A stretch of DNA of 51,019 nucleotides. Source: Elusimicrobiaceae bacterium (GTDB lineage: Bacteria > Elusimicrobiota > Elusimicrobia > Elusimicrobiales > Elusimicrobiaceae). Position 1 is the first letter of the stretch. Each line of letters begins with the position of its first letter. A program made the translations under genes and the position numbers. Below the pieces are notes generated by a model. That model was not told the DNA's origin, did no database searches, and worked only from the letters and a program-made list of their open reading frames with translations. Shown in pieces: positions 33,396 to 43,200 of this stretch. The DNA lies in contig JAGCWX010000029.1 in assembly GCA_017961585.1 (NCBI GenBank), forward strand, positions 1-51,019. The letters are read 5' to 3'.

Positions 33396-34403
33396 ATGAA
33401 TAAATTACAAAAGGCAAGTATCGTTGCTCTCATCAGCACTTTGATTTTGGCCGGTTTATCACCGGCGTGGGGCCAAAGATGGCGGCCCAAAAAATTCAAA
33501 AAAGCCAGAATTGAAAATAAGCTTAAACGCAAAATAACGCTTAGAGATTTACGTTCCCGCGGGAAACATTTCAATCCAAACTTTAACAAGTTAGGGCCGA
33601 ACCATCCCATTACGTATGCGTTGCAAACCGGGCTGAGCGTTGCACAAGTAAAAAAGAACGCCCGCTTTGCGGCAGCAACGTCCCTGCAAGATGCACAAGA
33701 AGCACTTACCGAACCTTATGCCGACGTTGCCGTTACCGCCGCGAAGCAGGCCTGGAATGACGCAAAATTAGCCGGCCTGCGGGGGGAAGAATTAACCCCC
33801 TACCGAGCCGTGCTGCAACAAGCCAATGACCGTCTTTGGGGAAAGCGTTCCCTTTCTCAACAAGCCAAGTTAGATGCCGCAAAGTTTTTCTTTGATGATG
33901 CAAAAAAAGATTTTTTCGCCGGGAATACGGTGGATGCTTTGTATCAGGCCGGGTTAGGGGTTAAGTTTGCAGAAGAAGCCGGCCTCACTGGCGAAGCATT
34001 GGCCCCTTACCAAAAGATGTTGGAGGAAGCCAAACAAACCTTAACCGATGAAACACAAGCCAGCGAAATGGCATTTGACTTTGATCCGTTGCATTCGGGA
34101 GTTCCGTTTACCCGCTTGCAAGAACTTCTTTACCGGGCTAAAATCTATGAGTTGGAAGGCACAGAAATTGATGCCTTGGAAAATCTGGTTAAAAAAATTG
34201 AACCGGCGCAAAAGTTCTTGATGGAAACAGCCAAAGAAAAATTGGAACATGTCAAAAAATTAGCGGAAGCCGCCTATTATGAAGGGGCATTAGTGGAGGC
34301 CGAATCCGCCCTGGAAGATTTGCGAAATGCCGACTTCCCGGAAGAAGGTTTGAAAAAGCACGAACAACTCATCAGAATATTAAAAGCAATCCTGAATATG
34401 TAA
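33396..34403 (+). CDS. Exported helical-repeat protein with AGLTGEALAPY module
   Basis: 335 aa. The signal peptide MNKLQKASIVALISTLILAG ends LSPAWG|Q, followed by a very basic segment (about residues 28-55). Two copies of the helical module are visible: one with AGLRGEELTPYRAVLQQA (about 127-144) and one with AGLTGEALAPYQKMLEEAK (about 200-218). Each is preceded by an amphipathic helix pair with TPR-like spacing of Ala. The rest is Glu/Lys-rich helix. It is the smallest member of the exported family that fills the right third of the window. TAGGAGAAAG is the ribosome site. Function unknown; a periplasmic or surface scaffold is plausible. Confidence 0.87.
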   Translation: MNKLQKASIVALISTLILAGLSPAWGQRWRPKKFKKARIENKLKRKITLRDLRSRGKHFNPNFNKLGPNHPITYALQTGLSVAQVKKNARFAAATSLQDAQEALTEPYADVAVTAAKQAWNDAKLAGLRGEELTPYRAVLQQANDRLWGKRSLSQQAKLDAAKFFFDDAKKDFFAGNTVDALYQAGLGVKFAEEAGLTGEALAPYQKMLEEAKQTLTDETQASEMAFDFDPLHSGVPFTRLQELLYRAKIYELEGTEIDALENLVKKIEPAQKFLMETAKEKLEHVKKLAEAAYYEGALVEAESALEDLRNADFPEEGLKKHEQLIRILKAILNM

Positions 34404-34447
34404 AAACAATCCAACCGATACACAGCAATCATTAAAATATTACCAAC

Positions 34448-34475
34448 AAATCCCCGGGCACTCGCTCGGGGATTT
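34448..34475 (+). terminator. Probable terminator hairpin
   Basis: AAATCCCCG / CGGGGATTT stem with a 10-nt loop, 45 nt after the stop of the 335-aa protein. The T run is short. Confidence 0.65.
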
Positions 34476-34510
34476 GTGTTCCTCGTGCGTTGGGCCCCTC
34501 GCTAAAACCT

Positions 34511-34577
34511 AGGTCTAAAGACCTAAACCAAGATAGGCACAAAGACCCTGGAAAGAATTTCCTTTATTGTTTATTAT
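34511..34577 (+). promoter_or_regulatory. Promoter with shared dyad operator (copy 5 of 7)
   Basis: AGGTCTAAAGACCTA (34511-34525) matches the left arm of copy 7 at 13 of 15 positions. An 8-nt centre is followed by TAGGCACAAAGACCCTGG (34534-34551). The -35 TGGAAA (34549-34554), 17-bp spacer and -10 TATTAT (34572-34577) follow. The leader is about 13 nt with AGAGGAGA. The right inner half-site is degenerate. Confidence 0.75.
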
Positions 34578-34596
34578 TAAGGTAGAGGAGAATCGT

Positions 34597-36171
34597 ATGA
34601 ATAAACTGCAAAAAGGTTGTGTCGCACTCAGTAGTTTTATCGTGCTGGTTGGGTTTTCGCCGGCTTTCGGACAAACCCCCCGGGTACCTAGAAACGTCAT
34701 CCGAACTACCACCAGTGCCAAAATCAACAAATTTGTTGAAAAGAAAGTTCGTCACGAGAATACCCGCCGAGGGATTGCCGAACATAAGGTCAACCGCCAA
34801 GCCATCCGTCAGGCAAATGCAAATCGTGGTGCGCGCGTTGGAGTTTGTGCTACCCGTGTATCTCACGCCGAAATAGCGCAGAAACATTTAGATTTTGCGC
34901 GGGAACGTTACCACCGTACAAATCCGTTGTTTGAAGTGAACCGTTACAATAAGGAACAAGCTTTGTATCACGCGCAAGAAGCTTTGAACGAAGCCCTCTC
35001 AGCCGAGTTTTCCGAGAAACAGTTAACCGTTTATAAGGAAATGTTGGACAAAATTACCAAAGACATTACTGCTCAAGCCACTAGAGAATTAGAACGGGCT
35101 CAAATAACCAAAGATCCTGTAGAGGCGTGGGACCATGCTTCTTCGGCCCTGGAATTGGCAGAAACAGCTAACATGTCTCCCATACACTTAATTCCTTATG
35201 AGAACGTGCTGAAACAAACCCAAAAAGCCGTGGCAGAAAATTTCTTAAAAGAGGCCCAAAAATGGATAGAAGAAAAGCACTTCTTGTCCCTCTCTTATGC
35301 CGAATTTGCCGAAAGCTTAGCCAAAGAAGTCGGTTGTACCGCTGAGGAATTGGCTGCGTACGAAGAAATCTTCAAAAAAGCCCAGGAAGAAACGGATATC
35401 ATTGAAATTGAAGACGCCCTGGCCGATCGTCATTCCGCAGAAGTAAACCTGGCTCAACGCACTGAAAAAGAAGTCAACAAAGCCGAAAAAGAAATCCTCA
35501 AAGAAGAAGCCAAGCAACGTGAAGCCGAAGAAGAAGCGAAATACCGCGCACAGTATTACAAAGTAACCGACCTGCGCGACCAGTGGAAAAATGCTCCCAC
35601 CAAAGATCGCCCGGCAATCGCACGAGAATGGCAAAAACAAGCTAAAATCCTTGAAAACCAGTACGGCAACGGTGATGCACTAGAGCAAGCAGAAGAAGCA
35701 GTGGCTACTTCCGTCACTGAAATTAAAGCCCAACAAAGAGCGCAGAAATTTGCCGACATGTCCAACCAAATGATAGAAGAGTTAAACCAAATGCAAGCGC
35801 GTTACGATGCTATGCCAGCTATGAGTGAAAAAGATATCCAATTTTCCCAATACATACAAAAGGCAAAACAATACTCAACGCGCATACACCAACGCATGAG
35901 CGCCAAGCACCCCACCGTAAATGAGTTTACTTGGGTGGAAGAGTATGCCTATCAACTCAAATACAATTTGGAACAGGCCAAAATAATCTATCAGGAAAAA
36001 TTATCCTTCACCGAACAAATTGCCGAACATGAACTTTCGGAAGGCAAGGGAGCCGAAGAAGCTGCTGCCGGTGCCGACAAAGCAATGGAAGGAAAACAGT
36101 TCACAAGCGTAGAGCAATACGTAAATGAATTATTGGAATACTACGACGAGCTGGACCTCACCCAACCTTAA
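34597..36171 (+). CDS. Exported coiled-coil/helical-repeat protein
   Basis: 524 aa from the ATG at 34597; a longer TTG reading crosses the -10 box. The signal peptide MNKLQKGCVALSSFIVLVG ends FSPAFG|Q and is followed by the basic tract TPRVPRNVIRTTTSAKINKF. Three diverged copies of the family module can be traced by PYENVLKQTQ, AAYEEIFKKAQ and TVYKEMLDKI with their preceding Ala-rich helices. The centre (about residues 280-330) is a Lys/Glu coiled coil (KEVNKAEKEILKEEAKQREA). No membrane segment apart from the leader. It has its own dyad promoter and terminator, so it is a single-gene unit within the exported-protein array. Function unknown. Confidence 0.87.
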   Translation: MNKLQKGCVALSSFIVLVGFSPAFGQTPRVPRNVIRTTTSAKINKFVEKKVRHENTRRGIAEHKVNRQAIRQANANRGARVGVCATRVSHAEIAQKHLDFARERYHRTNPLFEVNRYNKEQALYHAQEALNEALSAEFSEKQLTVYKEMLDKITKDITAQATRELERAQITKDPVEAWDHASSALELAETANMSPIHLIPYENVLKQTQKAVAENFLKEAQKWIEEKHFLSLSYAEFAESLAKEVGCTAEELAAYEEIFKKAQEETDIIEIEDALADRHSAEVNLAQRTEKEVNKAEKEILKEEAKQREAEEEAKYRAQYYKVTDLRDQWKNAPTKDRPAIAREWQKQAKILENQYGNGDALEQAEEAVATSVTEIKAQQRAQKFADMSNQMIEELNQMQARYDAMPAMSEKDIQFSQYIQKAKQYSTRIHQRMSAKHPTVNEFTWVEEYAYQLKYNLEQAKIIYQEKLSFTEQIAEHELSEGKGAEEAAAGADKAMEGKQFTSVEQYVNELLEYYDELDLTQP

Positions 36172-36196
36172 ATTCATATCCTAACTCCTACCTACG

Positions 36197-36223
36197 CGGC
36201 CCGCTTACAAGCGGGCCGTTTTT
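36197..36223 (+). terminator. Intrinsic terminator
   Basis: Perfect 10-bp stem CGGCCCGCTT / AAGCGGGCCG with a 2-nt nominal loop (about 4-6 nt in practice), followed by five T. Confidence 0.9.
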
Positions 36224-36320
36224 GTGTGGAAAAGGACAGCGGTGTACTAGCTCCTAAACAGGAACCTATGCTATTGGCTTTAGGAAATATAAGTGAAGGA
36301 ACGGTAAGCGAGTGGGGGGA

Positions 36321-36785
36321 TTAGAAATCCACATCCGGCGTTTCATCAATGGCGGCCAGCGTGTCGGCAAACAGCTTTCGTACAACATCCCATTGGCTAA
36401 GCGGCAGCAAAATGCCCTTGGTGGTAAACCCTTTGTCTTCTTCCCATTGGCGCAGTTCCAAGCCGCGCACGGTGCCCGCTTCCACGATAGAAACTACTAC
36501 ACAAATGCCCGGGCGTTTGGCAAATTTGCCCACCTCGCCCAGCTTTAATTGCGTAGCATCTTGCGGAAGTGCCAGCACCACCGGCACCAACACGCGCACC
36601 ATTTCGGGGCTCAACGTGACCCCTTGCTGCGTGGGCATGGGCAAAATTTCATTCAACAAAAATTTGCGCACCGACACGTAGCGATACCCGCGGTACGCGT
36701 CAATGGAAAAGCGCACTTCCTCCTGCGCATTAAGTTGCAAAGAACCAATGTCTCTAAGTAGTGTAAAACTGCTCTCTAACCCCAT
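36321..36785 (-). CDS. Tandem PC4-like (p15 coactivator fold) nucleic-acid-binding protein
   Basis: 154 aa. The C-terminal half (about residues 100-145) has GLELRQWEEDKGFTTKGILL followed by PLSQWDVVRKLF. This is the PC4 pattern of a beta sheet (here LRQWEEDKGF, KGILLPLSQW) followed by one helix. The N-terminal half shows the same pattern in weaker form: VRFSIDAYRGYRYVSVRKFL, then GVTLSPEMVRVLVPVV. One chain could therefore form the ssDNA/RNA-binding unit that normally needs a dimer. Cytoplasmic; a role in transcription or ssDNA binding is inferred. It is transcribed leftward and divergently from the kinase gene, with AGGGG upstream of the ATG. Confidence 0.78.
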   Translation of the reverse strand: MGLESSFTLLRDIGSLQLNAQEEVRFSIDAYRGYRYVSVRKFLLNEILPMPTQQGVTLSPEMVRVLVPVVLALPQDATQLKLGEVGKFAKRPGICVVVSIVEAGTVRGLELRQWEEDKGFTTKGILLPLSQWDVVRKLFADTLAAIDETPDVDF

Positions 36786-36866
36786 GTTACAAACCCCTAA
36801 AAATATGATATGATACCTGTATATATATTGTAGTGGTTAAAACTCAAAAAATCAAGGGTGTTTATT

Positions 36867-39191
36867 ATGGCACAGGAACAATCGCAACAGCCGTCTTTAG
36901 TAGGGCAAGAGATTTCCGGTTGTGAAATTTTACAAAAAATCGCCGTCGGTGGAATGGGGGCCGTATACAAAGCCCGCCACAAAGCGTTAGACCGCATTGT
37001 GTGTGTAAAAATTTTATCCCCGGCACTCACCAACGATAAAAAAGCCGTGGAACTTTTCCTGACCGAAGCCCGCGCCATTGCCGAACTGGAACACCCTAAT
37101 ATTGTGCAGGTTTATAACGTCGGGCGTGAAAAGGGCTACTACTTTATTGTAATGGGATTTATTGAAGGGCAGACGCTCTCGCAGTTGGTCAAGCGCAACA
37201 AAACCTTGCCGCTGGAAACCATTTTAAAACTGTTTGAAGAAGTGCTTTTGGGGCTGGATGCCGCCCACGCCAAAGGGATTATCCACCGCGATATTAAACC
37301 CTCTAACATTTTAATTAATACCGACGGGCAAGCTAAAATTGTGGACTTCGGTATCGCCAAAAAAGTAGATAAAGAAAAGGGGACCACTAAAACCACCGAA
37401 TTAGCCGGCACCGCATATTTTATTGCGCCGGAACAAGCCCTCGGGAGGGAGTTAGATACCCGTGCCGATTTGTATTCCGTCGGTGCTAGTTTATACTACG
37501 TACTAACGGGTCAATTCCCTTACAACGGCAAAAATACTATTGACATTATCCAAAAACATATCAATGACCCCGTTCCCAACCCGGCGGCCTTACGCCCGGG
37601 AATGCCCGCGTGGCTAAGTGCGGCCGTCCAAAAATTGATGGCAAAAAAACCTGAAGACCGCTTCCAAACCGCCAAGGAAACCTATGTCTATTTCCAAAAA
37701 GCGCGTGCTGAAGAACAATTGCGCATTCAAAAAGGGTCTTCCATTAACTTGGGGGATAACAGCTCCCTTAAATTAGTGCAAGAAGAAAAATTTTCAACTA
37801 CCGAATTGCAACGCAAACGCCAGGCCGAAAAGAGCTTAAAAAAATCCACACAGTCCAATAAACCCTCACTTTTACCGTCGGTAGATAAAGCTGCCGTGTT
37901 GCCGGTAACAGCTAACGCTGCAAAACCGGTGGACCCGTCTTCTATTGCATTGCCCACGGCCTCGGAAGCAGCCACCAAGGGGATTTATTCCAACCCGGCT
38001 TCCGGTGCGTTGGAACATGCGTTGCGACAAAAAGCCCGCTGGGTTGGCGGCTTGCTCAAAGATTTACTGATCAAACTACCGATATTTATCCTATTTACGA
38101 TAGGCGTAGGATACGTATTTTATCACTTGGGAAACATCTGTTCGGCGGGGATTATTGAACACGACGGGCTGCTTGCCAATTTGATTAACCCGTTCTTTGC
38201 TAAAACCTTCCAACCGCAACAATGGCTTTACATGTTGCTGGGTGTAGTAACGCTGGGGCTCATTTTTGCCAGCGCAGCAGTAAAAGAATATTCCCGTGCA
38301 ACAGTTACACTGTTCCTGCTAGCGTTTGTATCGTATATGGCAGGGTTGTTCTCGCCGCAGGTACCTTTCTTGCAGACGGGGCACATTTGGGAATTTTTAT
38401 TCACACCGCAATATTATTTGTGTTACTTGGTGGTGGCGTTTGCTGGGGCAGTAGCCGTGTGCTCCACGTACAACCGCACCATTTTACAAGGGGCACTGGG
38501 CGGCGCGTTAGTCATTTTGGTAGTGGCACTGGCGTATTTATCTTCGCACTTATCCATTCCACCGGCCGAACATGTGGTTCAATTTCAAATCTTGTTCTTT
38601 GCCGGGCTGTTTGCCACGGTGGTAGCGGTGTATTACTTGCTCAACCGCGAGGAACGCACCAGCGTGATTATGCCCCTGTTTATCTTGCTCTTGGCGATGG
38701 GATGTTTGTGGGTGTATAACGTGTCAGGATTGGTGCAAACGGCCAAGCACACTTCCGAAGCGTTGGTACAAAACATTGACGTGAAAAACTTATTCCGTGA
38801 AGCACCAGCCCCTTTACCCGAAGAGGACTATGGCCTGCCCAACCGGCCCAAAAGCCCCTTCGTGGCTAAGGATAACACCAACGAAGTTTCTGTGATGGAA
38901 GATCAGCAAGCGCACGACTTTTTAGCCAGCCAGTTTGCAGTGCTGGCCCCAAATGCTTTTGACGGAGAAAATACTGCCCTCTTCTCGCGCCTGTTGCGGC
39001 GCTACTATAAGGGGGGGCAAAGCAACTTAAATACTACGCTATGGGAATATGCACTTACGTTGCCACTGCATCGGTTCAACCAAAACGCACAAACCAACAG
39101 TGCCTACACGTTTTTAATGCTGCTACTTATGATGTTAAGTGTAGGATTTTGTGTATGTGGAATTTTCTTTAAGTCGGAAGAGGAAGAATAA
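36867..39191 (+). CDS. Membrane Ser/Thr protein kinase (Hanks type) with multipass C-terminus
   Basis: 774 aa from the ATG at 36867; a GTG three codons earlier is possible. The kinase domain (about 15-280) is complete: glycine loop GGMGAVYK (28-35), catalytic Lys48, Glu67 in the C helix, HRDIKPSN (140-147), DFG (160-162), APE (187-189). A low-complexity Lys/Ser linker follows (about 295-375). Then come about seven hydrophobic helices (about 400-625) and a last one near the C-terminus (about 750-770). PASTA repeats, common in bacterial kinases of this kind, are absent. It is followed 3 nt later by a PP2C phosphatase, making a kinase/phosphatase switch amid the exported-protein array. Confidence 0.93.
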   Translation: MAQEQSQQPSLVGQEISGCEILQKIAVGGMGAVYKARHKALDRIVCVKILSPALTNDKKAVELFLTEARAIAELEHPNIVQVYNVGREKGYYFIVMGFIEGQTLSQLVKRNKTLPLETILKLFEEVLLGLDAAHAKGIIHRDIKPSNILINTDGQAKIVDFGIAKKVDKEKGTTKTTELAGTAYFIAPEQALGRELDTRADLYSVGASLYYVLTGQFPYNGKNTIDIIQKHINDPVPNPAALRPGMPAWLSAAVQKLMAKKPEDRFQTAKETYVYFQKARAEEQLRIQKGSSINLGDNSSLKLVQEEKFSTTELQRKRQAEKSLKKSTQSNKPSLLPSVDKAAVLPVTANAAKPVDPSSIALPTASEAATKGIYSNPASGALEHALRQKARWVGGLLKDLLIKLPIFILFTIGVGYVFYHLGNICSAGIIEHDGLLANLINPFFAKTFQPQQWLYMLLGVVTLGLIFASAAVKEYSRATVTLFLLAFVSYMAGLFSPQVPFLQTGHIWEFLFTPQYYLCYLVVAFAGAVAVCSTYNRTILQGALGGALVILVVALAYLSSHLSIPPAEHVVQFQILFFAGLFATVVAVYYLLNREERTSVIMPLFILLLAMGCLWVYNVSGLVQTAKHTSEALVQNIDVKNLFREAPAPLPEEDYGLPNRPKSPFVAKDNTNEVSVMEDQQAHDFLASQFAVLAPNAFDGENTALFSRLLRRYYKGGQSNLNTTLWEYALTLPLHRFNQNAQTNSAYTFLMLLLMMLSVGFCVCGIFFKSEEEE

Positions 39192-39194
39192 CTC

Positions 39195-40022
39195 ATGCAG
39201 ACTTTTGATATTGAATTTGCCGCCGTTACAGATATTGGTAAAATCCGCGAGAAAAATGAAGACAATGTGCTTATTTCTTCGGATTTAAGTTTGGGCGTAG
39301 TGGCCGACGGTATGGGCGGGCATAGCGCGGGCGAAATTGCCAGCAATATTGCCGTGTCCGTCTTAGCCGAAACGGTGCGGAAAATTAACACCGGGGCGTT
39401 GAAAATCCCCGATAATTTCTTGCCGAAACTTTCTCTGTCTGAGCGTAAAATTTTGTTAGCGGCTAACTTGGCTAATGCCGCTATCTATTCCACCGCCCAA
39501 TCGGCCGATACCTACCGTATGATGGGCACCACGCTTACGGGCGTGCTGTTGGAAGACAACCTGGCCACCGCCGTACACGTGGGCGATTCGCGCCTGTATC
39601 TGCTGCGTAACGACAAGATTATCCAAATCACTACCGACCATTCCCTGGCTATGGAACACATCCGCCGCGGGTTGCTTACCAAGGCCGAGGCCGACCATTC
39701 CAAAATTCAAAACATCCTTACCCGCGCCATGGGCATTAAAAAGAATATTGAGTTTGATTTACTCAAATTCCCCGTGCACGAGGGCGACATTTTACTGCTC
39801 TGTTCCGACGGGCTCTACAAGGGCTTGTCCGAAGAACAGATTGGCGCACTTTTGCGGGCCGGGCGGCATACGCCGCTGGTCAAGCTGTGCAAGCAGCTGG
39901 TGCACGATTCTAATATGCACGATGGGCAGGATAACATTTCCTGCGTACTGCTTAAGATCTTGCCACCGCAAAAACTCAGCTGGACTCAACGCCTCAAGCG
40001 CTTCTTTAAACATTCCTGTTAA
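39195..40022 (+). CDS. PP2C-family Ser/Thr protein phosphatase
   Basis: 275 aa, normal for the bacterial Stp/PrpC type. Metal-binding motifs are present in order: TDIGKIREKNEDN (about 13-25), VADGMGGHSAGE (about 37-48), GTTLTGVLL, VHVGDSRLYLLR (about 128-139), CSDGLYKGL (about 203-211) and DGQDNISCVLL near the C-terminus with the last metal-binding Asp-Asn. It removes phosphate from Ser/Thr in a Mn/Mg-dependent reaction and should reverse the action of the kinase encoded immediately upstream. GGAAGAATAACTC links the two reading frames. A strong terminator closes the operon. Confidence 0.95.
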   Translation: MQTFDIEFAAVTDIGKIREKNEDNVLISSDLSLGVVADGMGGHSAGEIASNIAVSVLAETVRKINTGALKIPDNFLPKLSLSERKILLAANLANAAIYSTAQSADTYRMMGTTLTGVLLEDNLATAVHVGDSRLYLLRNDKIIQITTDHSLAMEHIRRGLLTKAEADHSKIQNILTRAMGIKKNIEFDLLKFPVHEGDILLLCSDGLYKGLSEEQIGALLRAGRHTPLVKLCKQLVHDSNMHDGQDNISCVLLKILPPQKLSWTQRLKRFFKHSC

Positions 40023-40037
40023 TTGTCTCTCTAAAAG

Positions 40038-40076
40038 AGAATCCCCTGCACCTTATGGGTGCGGGGGATTCTTTTT
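40038..40076 (+). terminator. Intrinsic terminator of the kinase/phosphatase operon
   Basis: 15-bp stem AGAATCCCCTGCACC / GGTGCGGGGGATTCT (one G-T pair) with a 5-nt loop and a T5 tail. Confidence 0.93.
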
Positions 40077-40134
40077 GTGCTGTCTTGCAAAAAACCTCTT
40101 TTCCGCGAAGATCACAATTGAGAATTTCCACCGC

Positions 40135-40206
40135 GGGCCTAGGCCCAAATAACCCTGTGCTCTAGGCCCAAAGGCCCTGGCTGCAATAAACACTTATTTT
40201 TAGAAT
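40135..40206 (+). promoter_or_regulatory. Promoter with shared dyad operator (copy 6 of 7)
   Basis: GGGCCTAG (40135-40142) / CTAGGCCC (40162-40169) form a wider dyad. TAGGCCCAAAGGCCCTGG (40163-40180) is the right arm common to all copies, and AGGCCCAAA (40141-40149) is the left outer arm. The -35 TGGCTG (40178-40183), 17-bp spacer and -10 TAGAAT (40201-40206) follow. The ATG is 10 nt after the -10 and has no Shine-Dalgarno. Confidence 0.75.
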
Positions 40207-40216
40207 ATAAGTAGCT

Positions 40217-43200
40217 ATGGAAAATATTGCTTCTAAACTGATTTCATTGGTGGTCAGCACTTCGTTGCTGGCTGGGATGATTCCTGCCTACGGGCAGTCC
40301 GTTTCGCTTCAAAAATCCGTGGAAAGAGCCGTCGTACGCGCGCAGGGAGACTCGTTTTCACATGTAGTGAATACGTTGCGTGAGGCGGTAGGGGAAACCC
40401 CTACGCAAGAGGAAATCAAATCCGCTCAGATAACTACTTTCGTATCGCCAACAACGAAATTGGAGGCCTACCTAGCTATTGCGTTACGTGTCGTAGTGGA
40501 CCGGGGAACGTTTGAAAATCCGCCGCAGACCGCGCAATTTGTGCAGGACGTTACCTATCTGGTTACGTACTTTGCCCCGCAAGTACAAGAACACTACACG
40601 GTGCTGTTTAATTACCTGCTTAGCGTGCCCGAGCAAGCCAAAAAGCAGTGTCCGCTCAACAAATCCGACACGCCGCTTTGTGAGGCCTACGCCAAAGCGT
40701 TGCCGGCGTTACAGGCATTTGCTCACCCGGGGAAAGACTTAAGTCATGCCGAAGATGCAATCCGTGCGTTTTTCTTACATCGTTATAAACGCCACCTCAA
40801 ACACACTCCGGCAGCCCCGTTGGGACGCACCGACCCAAACCAAAATTATTTTGAATTTCGCCCGCAACAAACCGCACCCGCGCTAGACGGTCAAACCGTC
40901 ACACAACTGCTCACTCCCGCCGGTGGCATTGTGCCGCGCAAACCCAAAGTCCGCAAGAACCGTTCTACCACACCGCGCACCACACGACGCACACGCGTGC
41001 CGCGCAACACCACCCGCGTTCCCAGAGTGGCAAACCGCACCGCGCCACGCCACACAACTTCGGCTGTTTCCCCGGCAACAAACGCTCCGTTGCAGACCGT
41101 CGTCCCGGACAAAATGGTCAAGTGGGAAAAACTATCGCCCGATCAACATCTCAACGCGCAGGCCTTTCTGCAAGCGCGCCAAAGCAGCTTGCAAACCGCG
41201 CAAGTCTATCAGCAATTGCAAACCGCCCTGCAAGCCCAATTAGACGCACTCAAACGGTTAGATTTGGCCCAAACTGCGCCGGAAATTTCCGCCGCGCAAT
41301 TGGTCTACGATCAATCCACCGCTCACGCACAAACGTTGTGGAAAAGCGCACAGCAATCTACCCGTTTGACCGGCGATAAATGGCTGCAAGTGCGTTATGA
41401 TTTTTCACCCAAAAGCCCGCTGTTTAAATTGCAAAATTTTGCCCAGGAAGGCCGGCTGGAAGAAGTCCGCTCCCAGGGGAGAGCAAGTCTGTTGCAGGAC
41501 CAAATTTCCGATTTGTTAGAAGAGCGCGAGATGCGCGCCTTGCGCCTGCGTCTGCGGCTTAAACAGGTGCAATCGCTCAAAATAGACCCCGCGCAACCGA
41601 TCCAAATTGTGGAAGAATCCGCCAACGGCTTTACCTTATATAGTAGCATCATTCCGCCTTTTTGGGAGTGGTTCAAAAAGAAAAAAGCGCCCGAAGTTGA
41701 ACCCGTGCCTGAAGTAACCCCCACGCCCGAAGAAGAATCCGCTTCCGCCCAGCCGCAAGCACAATCCAACGTAGTGCCGCTTCATTCTATGGAGCAAACG
41801 CATCAGGCACAAATTGTTCCCTTTGAACCCGCACCGGGAAAGGCCAAGAGAACCCCCTTTCAGGAATTGGCACAACATATTGACCAGTCCTTTTCGCCAT
41901 TGCAAAAGGATCTCTTTATTGGTAGCTCGTTGATTGTAAGCAGTTTTTTGGGGCTTCCCCTGGGGCTGATTTGGGTACCCACACCCGATTTTGTCAAAGC
42001 CATTAACGCCGCCCAAGCCAAGGTGGACATTTACAAACCCATCACCCTGGGACGTAAAATTAACCGGCTGCTGCGCTTGAAATGGGCCGGCCTCAAACGT
42101 CAATTTAATGAATTTACGCAAGAGGTAATGGAAGACGAGGAGGATACTGAATTGGACGAACCGGATCCGTCGGACAATCCGCAAGGCCCCAACACGCCCA
42201 CCCCTAAAAAACCTACGTTGTGGCAGCAACACAAAGACAAATTGCCCGCCATCGCTGCGGTGGGATTATCCAGCTGGCTAATTAACAAAGGAATCGGCGG
42301 AGCCGAAGGCGTAGCCGTGGCCGGCATTTTCGGAGGGGGACTTTCAAACATTTGGAAAAACCTCAAGCTCAAATTTTCGCAAAAAGAGAAGTTGAAAAAA
42401 GAATATAACGAAAAACGCGTAGCCCTGCAGCAACTTTATATTAAATGGTTGGATGCATCCAAAGAGATATCGCGCACGCCGCTGGCAGTGGAATACTTGG
42501 AAGAAGTTCAAAAACTAACAACCTTCGCCAATGAAAATAATCTTGATGTCACAGTTCCCTCAATGCGAACCGCCAAAGATGCGGTTGAACTTTCGCACAA
42601 AGAAGATACCTTCCGCTCTATCGTGGAACAACAAACACCCGCCCAACGCACGGCCGCGCTGGAGGCCTATCAAGCCAAATTAACAAGGGCCAAAAACGCT
42701 CAAAGAACTCATTACAATGGGAGGATGTCCAACACGGCTACGGCGAAACAATTTTTAAAAGAAGCCCAAGAGCTGGCGGAATTGGCCAAAGAAAAGGGCA
42801 TCGCAGAAATGGAATCCGAACAGTTGCTGGAGCAAGCCCAACAAGCCGTGGAACAAGCCCAACGCCTAGAACTTGACGCCATAAAACTTGACCTGGATAA
42901 ACGCTATAACAAAATGTATGATGAAGCCGTAAGAAGTATGGTAGCGTGGAAATCTGCTCGGGATGGTTCTCGCCTCAAAAAAGCCCGCAAATGCCTGCAA
43001 AACTTGCAAGGGTTAGCCGAACTCAATCGTCAACGTGGCGTAGAAGAAGAATGGCTTAACGAAGCGTTAAAACAAGCCCAAAATGCGGTGGAAATTTCGC
43101 TGCGCGAAGATGAACTGCGGCGGAGGAACAAGGCATATGACAAACAAAAAGCGCAAGAAGAAAAAGCCAAAAAAGCAGCCGCCAAACAACGCCGCAAACG

